DNA of 64,000 bases, from the NCBI GenBank assembly GCA_017621755.1, contig JAGASL010000025.1, positions 1 to 64,000 of the forward strand, in the 5' to 3' direction. The DNA comes from Clostridia bacterium. Its GTDB lineage: Bacteria; Bacillota; Clostridia; Oscillospirales; CAG-272. The position numbers were made by a program, and so were the translations under genes. The notes under the pieces are model-generated. The model searched no databases and had not been told where the DNA came from. It worked only from the letters and a program-made list of their open reading frames with translations. Shown in pieces: positions 7,143-14,880 of the stretch (its first letter is position 1; each line of letters starts with the position of its first letter).

Positions 7143-8012
7143 ATGATCACAGAGCTGGCCAAAAAACTGGAATTCCCCCAAGAGGCGATCAGCGAGCTGA
7201 ACGCCGCCCTTGACCGCGTGGTGGCAAGCGGCCTGCTTGGTACCATGTATGACGCGATGGATAAATGGTATTTTGATCAGATAGACGATTGGAATGCCCT
7301 GATGCAGCAGATCGCCGAAAAGGCGGGGGTCAACCGCTACACGGCCGATATGGTCTTTTTGCTGGTAGCGGCCAGGCCGCTTGCCTACGTATATAAGCAA
7401 AACGGCTTATCTGAGGAGCTGTACCTGGCAATCATGTCTGATTTGCGCAACAAGCTGATCGAATGCTACCATATGCATGGTGTGTGGGGCATCTTTGTTG
7501 CCTGGTGGTTCCCATGGCACTATCAGCTAAAGCGGTTTGCCCTTGGGCGGCTGCAGTACGAAGCGATTAGCGCCCGCTTTGATGACCCGACCTTGGGGGT
7601 AAAAAAGGGGGATATCGTTTATAACTGCCACATCCCATCGAGCGGCCCCTTAACGCCAGAGAGCATACAGGATTCCCTGCGCAAGGCGTACCAGTTCTAT
7701 AAAGGCGAGTTAAAGGGGGGCAGAATGGTGGTCACCTGCACCTCCTGGCTGCTGTATACGCCCATTGTAGAAAAGCTGGGAGAGCGCTCGAACATCAAAA
7801 AATTCCACGACCTGTTCCATATAGTCGACCTGCACCACAGCGAGAACAATCACGATTTTTGGCGTGTGTTCTACGTTGATTATAGCAAAGAGGCTCTTGA
7901 TACTGTCAAGGCAGAAAGTCACCTGCAAAGAACTCTGCTCGACCACCTGAAGGGTGGCGGCACAATGGGTGAGGGAAGCGGATACCTGATTTTGGACGAA
8001 AGCTTTTCATGA
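7143..8012 (+). CDS. Two-domain acyltransferase (NAT_N / GNAT_C type)
   Basis: 289 residues. The N-terminal half is helical and carries LVAARPLAYVYKQNGLSEEL and CYHMHGVWGIFVAWWFPWHY, typical of the N-terminal domain of a Firmicutes acyltransferase family formerly called DUF5596. The C-terminal half, from about residue 130, has FALGRLQYE, YNCHIPSSGPLTPE and the CTSWLLYTP strand, and ends in a GNAT-like fold. No signal peptide. It follows the MIF-like gene by 16 bases with GGGGAGATAGGAA as ribosome site, so all three genes form one unit. The substrate is unknown. Confidence 0.75.
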   Translation: MITELAKKLEFPQEAISELNAALDRVVASGLLGTMYDAMDKWYFDQIDDWNALMQQIAEKAGVNRYTADMVFLLVAARPLAYVYKQNGLSEELYLAIMSDLRNKLIECYHMHGVWGIFVAWWFPWHYQLKRFALGRLQYEAISARFDDPTLGVKKGDIVYNCHIPSSGPLTPESIQDSLRKAYQFYKGELKGGRMVVTCTSWLLYTPIVEKLGERSNIKKFHDLFHIVDLHHSENNHDFWRVFYVDYSKEALDTVKAESHLQRTLLDHLKGGGTMGEGSGYLILDESFS

Positions 8013-8057
8013 AGATAGCGTGTCCGGTTCTTTTTGACTATCACGAAGGAGGCCTTT

Positions 8058-8837
8058 ATGAAAAATCGAATTTTCCTGCTGCTTCTTGCCTGTGTGCTTT
8101 GCTGCACGATGCTGTTTGTCTCCTGTGGGCAGGTGCCTGCCATTGCGATCTCTCGTGCCATTGACAAAACGGCAGCGCTGGATTCTTATGCTGCCAAAAT
8201 GGAGATGGTAATCAGCATGATAACGCAAGGAAGCGGCTCGTCGCGATTGCCGATGACTATCGATATGAAGGTGCAGAACGCCCAAAGCGAAAAACCGATC
8301 TTTTCTGCCGACGTGTATATGAAGGTATCAAGCTTTGTCGGCGTGGAGATGGTTATGTATGGTGACGGCGAATGGGTTTACGCCCGTGCTATGGGAAAAG
8401 AGTTCAAAATGCGCATGGAGAACGCCGACGAGGAATATGACTATACCAATGACGTGTCCTCTATGATGCAGGTCCTGCCTGAGCTGTTATTTGCTGACGT
8501 AACGTACGAGTCCGGTGAAAACGGCGGTTATACCGCTACGGTTGATATCCCGGAAGCGACCTTCAAGACCGTATTTGCTGATCTGGTAGCGCAAACTGCC
8601 AAACGCATGACTCCGAATTCCGTAAGCGAATTGAAGATCAAGGATGCGAAGGTAGGCATTGTTGTAGAGGATGGATATCTCGAGGATTATGTTCTTCAGT
8701 TTACCATGGATATGGTTGCGGGAGGAAAAAGTATTTTGGGCGATGTAGAAATTAAGATCGCCTATCAAGATCCCGGTCAGCCGGTGACGGTTACCCCCAT
8801 CGAGGGGTGTGAGGCCTTCCCGGAACGAAAAAGCTGA
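8058..8837 (+). CDS. Predicted lipoprotein
   Basis: 259 residues. A lipoprotein signal is clear: MKNR, a hydrophobic stretch, then the lipobox FVSC with the lipidated cysteine at residue 23. AAGGAGG precedes the ATG by seven bases. The rest is a beta-rich domain with many YxxxMEM/VxMKV strands (SYAAKMEMVISMI, DVYMKVSSFVGVEMVMYGDGEWVY), similar in style to LppX/LolA-like and DUF6612 lipoproteins of Firmicutes, which bind hydrophobic molecules; that fold assignment is tentative. It ends at a strong terminator shared with the convergent AraC gene. Confidence 0.75.
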   Translation: MKNRIFLLLLACVLCCTMLFVSCGQVPAIAISRAIDKTAALDSYAAKMEMVISMITQGSGSSRLPMTIDMKVQNAQSEKPIFSADVYMKVSSFVGVEMVMYGDGEWVYARAMGKEFKMRMENADEEYDYTNDVSSMMQVLPELLFADVTYESGENGGYTATVDIPEATFKTVFADLVAQTAKRMTPNSVSELKIKDAKVGIVVEDGYLEDYVLQFTMDMVAGGKSILGDVEIKIAYQDPGQPVTVTPIEGCEAFPERKS

Positions 8838-8841
8838 TATA

Positions 8842-8877
8842 AAGGCGGCCGATCATTCATCGGCCGCCTTGCTTTTT
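8842..8877. terminator. Terminator between lipoprotein and AraC genes
   Basis: A 12-bp stem (8842-8853 with 8859-8870) with a five-base loop and GCTTTTTT downstream serves the plus-strand gene. It lies just inside the 3' end of the convergent AraC coding region's stop. Confidence 0.75.
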
Positions 8878-9593
8878 TCGTGAAATTGAGAGGGGGGGCA
8901 CCCAAACGCCTGCTTAAAGCGCTTGGAAAAATAGATTGGGTCCAGAAAGCCGCAGCGCTCACCTAACTCGGAAACGGAAAGTTCCTGACCGTAGATGGTA
9001 AGCAGCATGCGCGCGTGATCAAGCCGCAGGCGGGTCAGATAGGCAAGTGGTGTCAGCCCGGTCGCCGCATGAAACTGCGCGCGAATATAGTCCTCGGCGT
9101 AGCCGCTTTGGCATAGCAGGGCGGTTACGTTGATCTCTGGATCTGTAAAACGGTGAGAGAGGGTATCGACGATCGCTTGTACCGCCTGGGCGGTGTTGTT
9201 TTGTGGCGTGAGAGATTGCAATAGAAAACAGGCGTAGGCGCGGCATAGCGCATCTAAGTATTCTTCACCCGCATAGCGATTGCGGTAGATCGCTTGGGAG
9301 AGCATGCGGCCATCCCCTGCGGCATTGTCCTGCAGCACAAAGGGGCCGCTTATATGAAACAAATTTGAAAAATCGCCGCCTACCGAAATATTTTGAAAGC
9401 CAAGCACGGCCTGCGAGCCGTGCTTGATGCCGGGCGGCACGATGATCACCGTGCCAGGCGAGAAGGGAAGGCGGCCGCCTTCCAGCAGCAACGCGCCTTC
9501 TCCCTGCAGATAATACATGATCTCAAAATGATCGTGTGCGTGTAAGGGGTACTTAGTAACCCCCTGGTCGGTCTTGCTGATCTTGTAATGCAT
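8853..9593 (-). CDS. AraC-family transcription regulator
   Basis: 246 residues. The N-terminal 80 residues are an AraC-type cupin (HAHDHFEIMYYLQGEG, PGTVIIVPPGIKHGS) that would bind a sugar or sugar-derived ligand. The C-terminal 100 residues hold the two helix-turn-helix units: FTDPEINVTALLCQSGYAEDYIRAQF, and ELGERCGFLDPIYFSKRFKQAFGCPPSQF, the second being the canonical AraC signature. It is divergent from the GH5 gene, so it probably controls the GH5/transporter pair and perhaps its own gene. A promoter is seen at 9617-9645. Confidence 0.9.
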   Translation of the reverse strand: MHYKISKTDQGVTKYPLHAHDHFEIMYYLQGEGALLLEGGRLPFSPGTVIIVPPGIKHGSQAVLGFQNISVGGDFSNLFHISGPFVLQDNAAGDGRMLSQAIYRNRYAGEEYLDALCRAYACFLLQSLTPQNNTAQAVQAIVDTLSHRFTDPEINVTALLCQSGYAEDYIRAQFHAATGLTPLAYLTRLRLDHARMLLTIYGQELSVSELGERCGFLDPIYFSKRFKQAFGCPPSQFHEKSKAADE

Positions 9594-9616
9594 GGCATCC
9601 TCTCTTTCTTTTCTTC

Positions 9617-9645
9617 ATTGTATCACAAATCTATCTTTTATACAA
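9617..9645 (-). promoter_or_regulatory. Promoter of the AraC-family gene
   Basis: On the minus strand TTGTAT and TACAAT are spaced by 17 bases. A short inverted repeat ACAAG-AAGAA-CTTGT (9642-9656) overlaps the -35 region and could be an operator. A TATAAT for the divergent GH5 gene lies at 9688-9693 without a good -35, consistent with activator dependence. Confidence 0.6.
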
Positions 9646-9717
9646 GAAGAACTTGTTTTTTAACTATCCGTTTTTGCTGTGGCGCGGTATAATGAAGAAA
9701 AAAGAAAGGAAGATTTT

Positions 9718-10806
9718 ATGAAACGGTTTATCGGCTTTGAGCATGGCATGGGTATTGGCGGTTGGTTGACCAATTACAAGCGCTTTCACGTCCTGCCGGA
9801 GGAGAGAAGAAAGGATATAACCATTGGCGATCTGGAGCATTTTGCCACCTACATCACAGAGGCAGACGTAGCCTATATCGCCTCTCTCGGCATGGACCAT
9901 ATCCGTCTCGGTTTTGACCAGATCGTGGTTGAGGAAGCTCCCGGTGCTTTCCGTGAGGCGGTGATGGAGCGCATGGATGCCTTTGTTTCCTGGTGTGAGG
10001 CGCACGGTCTGAACGTGGTGCTTAATCTTCACAAGGCGGTAGGCAACTATTGCGATATCCGTGAGGAAGTGCACCTGCTGGATGACGAAGGTTTGCAGGC
10101 TGGCTTTGTGGATCTCTGGTGCCGCTTTGAGGATCGCTATGCGGACAAGCCTGGTGTCGCCTTTGAGCTGCTGAACGAGGTGGTGGACGTAGACCCCGCC
10201 AAGTGGAATACGCTGGTCGATAAGGCCGTTACCGCCCTGCGGGCAAAAAACGCAACGCGTAAGCTCATCATCGGCTCTACCTGCTGGAACAGCGTTGATC
10301 GTCTGAAGCATCTGCACGTCTATGACGATGACAATATCATATACACCTTCCATATGTACGCCCCGTTTGAGTTTACCCACCAGCGTGGCGTGCTGCAGGC
10401 AAACACCTTGTACTATAACCGTATCATGCCATACCCCTGCGATATCGAGCGCTACCGCGATTATGCCCGCACGGTATGTGGGGCAAAGGAGCCTTACGCG
10501 GGGTATGAGCGGATGGACGAGCGCTTTGTGCGTAATTGTCTGTATCCGGCTACGGTATTTTTGAAGGAGCACCCGAACGCCATTTTGTGGTGCGGTGAGT
10601 TTGGTACCATCCGCCATGCCGATATCCGCTGGCGGGAAAGCTATATGCGTGACGTGATCCGCTTCTTAAAGGACTACGAGATCCCCTATTGCGTTTGGAA
10701 CTATCTCAGCACGCCGAATGATGGAAACCGTTTTAGTCTGGTAGACGATGACAATCGCCGTATTCTCAGCGAGGAGATGGCGCGCATTATCCGAGGCGAG
10801 GTATGA
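9718..10806 (+). CDS. GH5-family glycoside hydrolase
   Basis: 362 residues, a cytoplasmic TIM-barrel enzyme with no signal peptide. GH5 landmarks are HIRLGFDQIV, the general acid in FELLNE (Glu154), HMYAPFEFTHQ and the nucleophile in LWCGEFG (Glu294). The start at 9718 follows AAGGAAGA; the codons before it would have no ribosome site. The family cleaves beta-linked glucans or mannans, and the intracellular location suggests it trims imported oligosaccharides. It shares a four-base ATGA overlap with the DMT transporter and is divergent from the AraC regulator. Confidence 0.88.
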   Translation: MKRFIGFEHGMGIGGWLTNYKRFHVLPEERRKDITIGDLEHFATYITEADVAYIASLGMDHIRLGFDQIVVEEAPGAFREAVMERMDAFVSWCEAHGLNVVLNLHKAVGNYCDIREEVHLLDDEGLQAGFVDLWCRFEDRYADKPGVAFELLNEVVDVDPAKWNTLVDKAVTALRAKNATRKLIIGSTCWNSVDRLKHLHVYDDDNIIYTFHMYAPFEFTHQRGVLQANTLYYNRIMPYPCDIERYRDYARTVCGAKEPYAGYERMDERFVRNCLYPATVFLKEHPNAILWCGEFGTIRHADIRWRESYMRDVIRFLKDYEIPYCVWNYLSTPNDGNRFSLVDDDNRRILSEEMARIIRGEV

Positions 10807-11672
10807 CGGCAGAGGCGCTGAATATCCTGCTCCTTTCCGCCAGCATTGTGCTGACGGTCGGGCGCAGTATCTTTTCAAAGGCTGTATCCAGCAATCCCTT
10901 TGGCACACGCCGCTTCTTTTTGGCGCAGGCACTTACCTTTGGCCTTGCCGCCATACTGATGCTACTCTTATCGCTTGGTGGTGTTACCGGGGCTTCGCCA
11001 TTGACCTGGCTGCTGGCGCTGCTATACGGTGTCTGCCTCATCTCCTCGCAATGGTGCTATACCATCGCACTGCGAGGGGGCAATACCTCGATCTGCGCTA
11101 CGGTCTATTCCTTTGGCTTTTTTCTGCCGGCGCTTTCGGGAATGCTCTTCTTTGGCGAGGCGCTAACGGTCTGTAAGATTCTTGGTCTGCTGCTTCTGAT
11201 ACCCGCCCTGCTTTGCTCAGTGCGCGGCGAGGGGGGATCTGGTGAAGGGAAGTATATCCTTCCGTTACTGATCGCCATGCTCTCGTCGGGTGGGCTGGGC
11301 CTTTTACAAAAGGTGCAGCAGCATTCGCCTGTCGCTGGGGAAAAGAACGTCTTTTTGCTGCTTGCCTTTTCTCTTGCGGCCCTTGTCTCGCTTGTAGCGG
11401 CATTCTTGCCGCGTGTGAAAGAAAAAGCACCCCTGTCGACACGCCATATGGCTGCTGGCGCGGCCATCGGCCTCTGCTTTGGCGCGGTCAATCTGCTGAA
11501 TACAACGCTGGCCGGGCGGATGGATAGTGCCGTATTCTTTCCGGTGCAAAACGTTTCGGTCATCGTGCTTTGCACGCTGCTTGGCATGCTGCTTTATCAC
11601 GAAAGGCTCCGCCGCCGCGATCTTGGCACCTTCATCTTCGGTATCGGTGCCATTCTGCTGTTGAATTTTTAA
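10803..11672 (+). CDS. EamA/DMT-superfamily transporter
   Basis: 289 residues with about ten hydrophobic membrane helices in two halves, the arrangement of the drug/metabolite transporter family. The first half has GRSIFSKAVSSNPFGTRRFF and the FGFFLPALSGMLFFGEAL helix with the conserved proline and glutamate; the second half repeats this as FFPVQNVSVIVLCTLLGMLLYHE. It overlaps the GH5 gene by ATGA, so the two are co-expressed. It could carry a sugar or glycoside related to the GH5 substrate, but the cargo is not visible. Confidence 0.85.
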   Translation: MTAEALNILLLSASIVLTVGRSIFSKAVSSNPFGTRRFFLAQALTFGLAAILMLLLSLGGVTGASPLTWLLALLYGVCLISSQWCYTIALRGGNTSICATVYSFGFFLPALSGMLFFGEALTVCKILGLLLLIPALLCSVRGEGGSGEGKYILPLLIAMLSSGGLGLLQKVQQHSPVAGEKNVFLLLAFSLAALVSLVAAFLPRVKEKAPLSTRHMAAGAAIGLCFGAVNLLNTTLAGRMDSAVFFPVQNVSVIVLCTLLGMLLYHERLRRRDLGTFIFGIGAILLLNF

Positions 11673-11681
11673 GAAAACCGT

Positions 11682-11709
11682 TTGCATTTTATAAAAATTG
11701 TGCTATAAT
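11682..11709 (+). promoter_or_regulatory. Promoter of the DUF362 gene
   Basis: TTGCAT at 11682-11687 and TATAAT at 11704-11709, spacer 16 bases, 44 bases before the start codon. Confidence 0.65.
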
Positions 11710-11752
11710 CAAAGCAGAATGATACGCCGCACGGCGAAAGGAGAACCCACCG

Positions 11753-12619
11753 ATGGAAAAGGCAAAGGTATATTTCTCAAAAATCATAACGCCCGAGCGG
11801 GCGCTTGATCTGTATCGCGCGCTTGGCAAGGCACTTCCCGGCAGGGTAGCGGTAAAGCTGCATTCCGGCGAGCCGGGCAACCAGAATTTCCTCCGCCCTG
11901 ATTTCTTCCGCCCCGTCATCACCGAGGTGCAGGGAACGGTTGTCGAGTGCAATACCGCCTATGACGGCGGTCGTAATCAGACGAAAAAGCATCTTGAAAC
12001 ACTCGAGAAGCATGGCTGGACAGAGTTTCCCGTAGACCTCCTCGATGCCGAGGGGCCCGATAAGGAGCTGCCGATCCCGAACGGAAAGATCATTCAAAAG
12101 AATTACGTGGGCAAGAATATCGAAAAATACGATAGCCTGCTCGTCTATTCGCATTTTAAGGGGCATCCCATGGGCGGCTTTGGCGGCGCGCTGAAGCAGC
12201 TTTCTATCGGCGTTGCCTCCTCGTTTGGCAAGGCCTATATCCACGGCGCCGGCGTGCCGGAGGAGATCTGGACGGCAGACCACGACCGCTTCCTCGCCTC
12301 TATGGCAGATGCCGCTTCCTCGGTCGTTGATTATTTTGGCGCCAATGCGGCGTATATCAACGTCATGAAGAACATGTCGGTCGATTGCGATTGCTGCGCC
12401 GTGGCAGAGGATCCCTGCATGGCCGATATCGGCATCCTGGCCTCTACCGACCCGGTCGCGCTTGACCGCGCCTGCTTAGACCTGGTGTATGCATCAACCG
12501 ACCCCGGCCGCGATCACCTGATCGAGCGTATTGAGTCGCGCAACGGCACCTACACCGTTGATTGCGCCGCCGCGCTCGGCATCGGCTCGCTTGACTATGA
12601 GCTGATTTGCATGGATTGA
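11753..12619 (+). CDS. DUF362 domain protein
   Basis: 288 residues. Visible family features are KLHSGEPGNQNFLRP, VECNTAYDGGRNQTKKHL, the SHFKGHPMGGFGGALKQLSIGV segment, a cysteine-rich DCDCCAVAEDPCMADIGI and ASTDPVALDRACLDLV near the end. This is a cytoplasmic Firmicutes family, sometimes next to a 4Fe-4S domain that is missing here. The clustered cysteines could hold a metal or iron-sulfur centre, but no reaction has been established for the family as far as I know. AAAGGAGAA precedes the start. It has its own promoter and stands alone. Confidence 0.85.
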   Translation: MEKAKVYFSKIITPERALDLYRALGKALPGRVAVKLHSGEPGNQNFLRPDFFRPVITEVQGTVVECNTAYDGGRNQTKKHLETLEKHGWTEFPVDLLDAEGPDKELPIPNGKIIQKNYVGKNIEKYDSLLVYSHFKGHPMGGFGGALKQLSIGVASSFGKAYIHGAGVPEEIWTADHDRFLASMADAASSVVDYFGANAAYINVMKNMSVDCDCCAVAEDPCMADIGILASTDPVALDRACLDLVYASTDPGRDHLIERIESRNGTYTVDCAAALGIGSLDYELICMD

Positions 12620-12688
12620 TAGAAAAAAGGGCTTCGAATGGGTGCCTTCCATAAAGCAGGTTTTACCTGCAAATACAAAATTAAAACT

Positions 12689-12738
12689 CGTAGGGGCGTT
12701 CTTTTAACGCCCGCGGGCGAACTCAGTTCGCCCCTACG
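12689..12738. repeat. Palindromic intergenic repeat
   Basis: Ten-base arms CGTAGGGGCG and CGCCCCTACG enclose an inner GCCCGCGGGC palindrome. Such GTAGGGGCG elements are common intergenic repeats in gut Firmicutes and Bacteroidota. Confidence 0.6.
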
Positions 12739-12740
12739 GC

Positions 12741-12777
12741 AAAAAGGACAGAGATTTTTTATCTCTGTCCTTTTTCA
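12741..12777 (+). terminator. Intrinsic terminator after the DUF362 gene
   Basis: Stem AAAAAGGACAGAGAT (12741-12755) and ATCTCTGTCCTTTTT (12761-12775) with a five-base loop and T tract. Confidence 0.8.
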
Positions 12778-12812
12778 CACGCCTTGCCCTGCAAAGGTGT
12801 AGTGTGTTATAC

Positions 12813-12841
12813 TTTACATTTTGAGTTATATGTGTTATAAT
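12813..12841 (+). promoter_or_regulatory. Promoter of the AT-rich membrane gene
   Basis: TTTACA at 12813-12818 and TATAAT at 12836-12841 with 17 bases between, followed by AAGGAGGTG and the start codon. Confidence 0.7.
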
Positions 12842-12861
12842 AAATTTAAGGAGGTGAATAT

Positions 12862-13578
12862 ATGGAATTTTATATTATACTTGCCTTGTTTGTTATAATG
12901 CCTTTAATATCAAGCATTTTTTACGGCACAACGAATAGAGGTCACCAACTAAAAAAATTTATAAACGAATATAATTATCAAGTTCTCGTAGTTGAAAACA
13001 AACTAATTGACAAATTATTGTGTGCATTATTTTCCCCCACAAAGAAAAAAGGCAGTAGATACATATATTACGCGCAGAGATTTTATTTTGTGTTAGCTAT
13101 ACTCCAAATTCCTATATGCTTAATTTTCTTTTTCAACACGAAATTTCCCGTTTGGTATTTTTTCTCATTAGCTATTGTTTGTCTAATACCCAAAATTATC
13201 TTTTGGGTTATGGTTGGTTTGCTTGAACGGAAATTGCACAAATATAATAAAAAAATGGGAATTGAAGAGGTTACAATTTGGAATTTCCTCAAGTTTGACA
13301 AAAAACTTAAGACTTTTGAGAAATATTACAAATACGAAAATCAAATTCGCGATGCAATTAACCCATATATTACGACATCAAATCCCAAAAAGAGAAAATC
13401 AACTATTTTAATTTGTGATGTTGATAAAGTCATTTCTTTAGTAGAAAAGGAGTTTCCTAAAGCATATACCGAACAGGTCAACGATGAAAAAGGGAACAGT
13501 ATATTAAACATATATATCAAGAGTGAGGATTATACGAAGTTAATTGTTACGGCATTTATTGTAAAATTAAAAAAGTAA
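12862..13578 (+). CDS. AT-rich membrane protein of unknown function
   Basis: 238 residues, not recognised. AAGGAGGTGAATAT gives a strong ribosome site and it has its own promoter and terminator. A hydrophobic helix lies at about residues 3-19, and two more at about 74-91 and 95-118, separated by a short loop; the C-terminal 110 residues are soluble and lysine-rich, ending in an alpha/beta domain. Low GC and frequent AAA and ATT codons set it apart from both neighbours, and a palindromic repeat precedes it, so it was probably acquired. Confidence 0.7.
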   Translation: MEFYIILALFVIMPLISSIFYGTTNRGHQLKKFINEYNYQVLVVENKLIDKLLCALFSPTKKKGSRYIYYAQRFYFVLAILQIPICLIFFFNTKFPVWYFFSLAIVCLIPKIIFWVMVGLLERKLHKYNKKMGIEEVTIWNFLKFDKKLKTFEKYYKYENQIRDAINPYITTSNPKKRKSTILICDVDKVISLVEKEFPKAYTEQVNDEKGNSILNIYIKSEDYTKLIVTAFIVKLKK

Positions 13579-13626
13579 TAACAAAAGCCCTTATGACGCC
13601 TTTTTACATCATAAGGGTTTTTGTTA
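13579..13626 (+). terminator. Intrinsic terminator
   Basis: Stem built on CCCTTATGA (13588-13596) and TCATAAGGG (13609-13617) with outer A/T pairs, followed by TTTTTG. Confidence 0.75.
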
Positions 13627-13666
13627 TATCTGCTTTACAGTAGGTAGCCCAACGAAGCCCTTTTTT

Positions 13667-13987
13667 CTATTTTATTTTACAATCTACCGCGCGGCAGGAA
13701 ATGCCCTCCGGCAGTGGGAATTCTTTGCCCCCCAGCTTGTCGGGGCAGGCAACCAGCAGCCGCTTTTTCTGCGCGGTCAGCTGCTTCAGGCGGTATTCGA
13801 CCCGCGCCGCGATCTGTAGGTCATCTGCCTCCCATAAGGCGGCAACCTCGATCGGCGGATGCGAGCGGGTGTATTTGGCCCCCACCCCCTTGCCCTCGGC
13901 ATGCTCGCGCAGGCGGCGGTTGATATCGGTGGTGATGCCGGTGTACAGGGAATTGCCCTTGCATCTGATCATATAGATATATGCCAT
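13667..13987 (-). CDS. GIY-YIG nuclease-superfamily protein
   Basis: 106 residues. MAYIYMIRCKGNSLYTGIT carries the GIY-YIG pair in the form YIY...YTG, then the conserved arginine in DINRRLREH and the catalytic-region glutamate in LWEADDLQIAARVEYRLK, as in the UPF0213/YhbQ group. The start is the ATG at 13987 after GGGAGG; an upstream extension lacks a ribosome site. These small single-domain proteins are structure-specific nucleases in some bacteria, but their cellular role is not well defined. It stands alone, convergent with the membrane gene. Confidence 0.88.
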   Translation of the reverse strand: MAYIYMIRCKGNSLYTGITTDINRRLREHAEGKGVGAKYTRSHPPIEVAALWEADDLQIAARVEYRLKQLTAQKKRLLVACPDKLGGKEFPLPEGISCRAVDCKIK

Positions 13988-14069
13988 CTCTTGCCTCCCA
14001 CCGTTTTTTTCAGTATAGCATATCTTGCTTTTCTTGTCAAAGCTTTTTGCCAAAAAACGTAAATAGCGA

Positions 14070-14098
14070 TTGACTTTTTTTCATAGATGCGGTAAAAT
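14070..14098 (+). promoter_or_regulatory. Promoter of the epimerase/GH43 operon
   Basis: TTGACT at 14070-14075 and TAAAAT at 14093-14098, spacer 17 bases. A small GCCC-ATAC-GGGC inverted repeat lies between it and the ribosome site. Confidence 0.7.
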
Positions 14099-14138
14099 AA
14101 GGATATCAATGCCCATACGGGCAAAAAGGAGAAAGCAA

Positions 14139-14864
14139 ATGGATTACGGATTGCAGTTATACAGCGTACGCGACCAGATGAAGGAGGATATGGAGGGCAC
14201 CATGGCCGCTGTTGCCGCCCTTGGCTACAGCGCTGTTGAGTTTGCCGGCTTCTTTGGCCAGAGCGCCGAAACGGTTGCCGCTTGGCTGAAAAAATATAAC
14301 CTGCGCGTCAGCGGTACGCATACCGGCGCCGGTGAGCTGACCCCGGATAAACTTGAGGAAACCATTGCCTACCACAAAACGATCGGCAATCAGAATATCA
14401 TCATCCCCGGCCACGATACCTCAACCAAGGAAAAGCTGGATGCCTTTATCGATCTGGTCAATGACGTACAGCCGAAGCTGGCTGCCGCCGGCATCAACCT
14501 CGGTTACCATAACCATTCACATGAGTTTTTGCTGCGTGCAGACGGTATTCGCGTGCATGACGAGCTGTGGAACCGCACCAACCTGTTCTTTGAGATCGAT
14601 ACCTATTGGGCGTACGTAGCCGGCCGCGACCCGGTTGCCATGCTAAAGGAGAAGGCAGCGCGTGTTCCCGTTATTCACCTCAAGGATGGTGATCTTTGCC
14701 ACAAGGGCAAATCGCTGGGTCTTGGCAATGCACCCGTTGCCGCCGTGCGCGAAACGGCTAAGGCGTTTGGCATGTACATGGTTGTTGAAAGCGAGGGGCA
14801 GGACCCCGACGGCCTTTCTGAGGTTGGCCGCTGCATCCGTTATCTTACAGAATTAGAGAAATAA
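14139..14864 (+). CDS. Sugar phosphate isomerase/epimerase (xylose-isomerase-like TIM barrel)
   Basis: 241 residues from the ATG at 14139, nine bases after AAAAGGAG; a longer frame lacks a ribosome site. The AP-endonuclease-2/IolE-type barrel is shown by GLQLYSVRDQM at the start, YSAVEFAGFFG, the metal-ligand segments NLGYHNHSHEF and FFEIDTYW, then HLKDGD and VVESEGQ at the end. Such enzymes interconvert keto sugars or inositol derivatives using a divalent metal. The GH43 gene follows after 16 bases, so the sugar released by GH43 may be the substrate. Confidence 0.88.
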   Translation: MDYGLQLYSVRDQMKEDMEGTMAAVAALGYSAVEFAGFFGQSAETVAAWLKKYNLRVSGTHTGAGELTPDKLEETIAYHKTIGNQNIIIPGHDTSTKEKLDAFIDLVNDVQPKLAAAGINLGYHNHSHEFLLRADGIRVHDELWNRTNLFFEIDTYWAYVAGRDPVAMLKEKAARVPVIHLKDGDLCHKGKSLGLGNAPVAAVRETAKAFGMYMVVESEGQDPDGLSEVGRCIRYLTELEK

Positions 14865-14880
14865 AGAGAGGCAGATCAAT

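Noticed and set aside
9664-10617. Minus-strand 317-codon frame over the GH5 gene.
   Set aside because: Shadow frame; GH5 motifs and ribosome site are on the plus strand.
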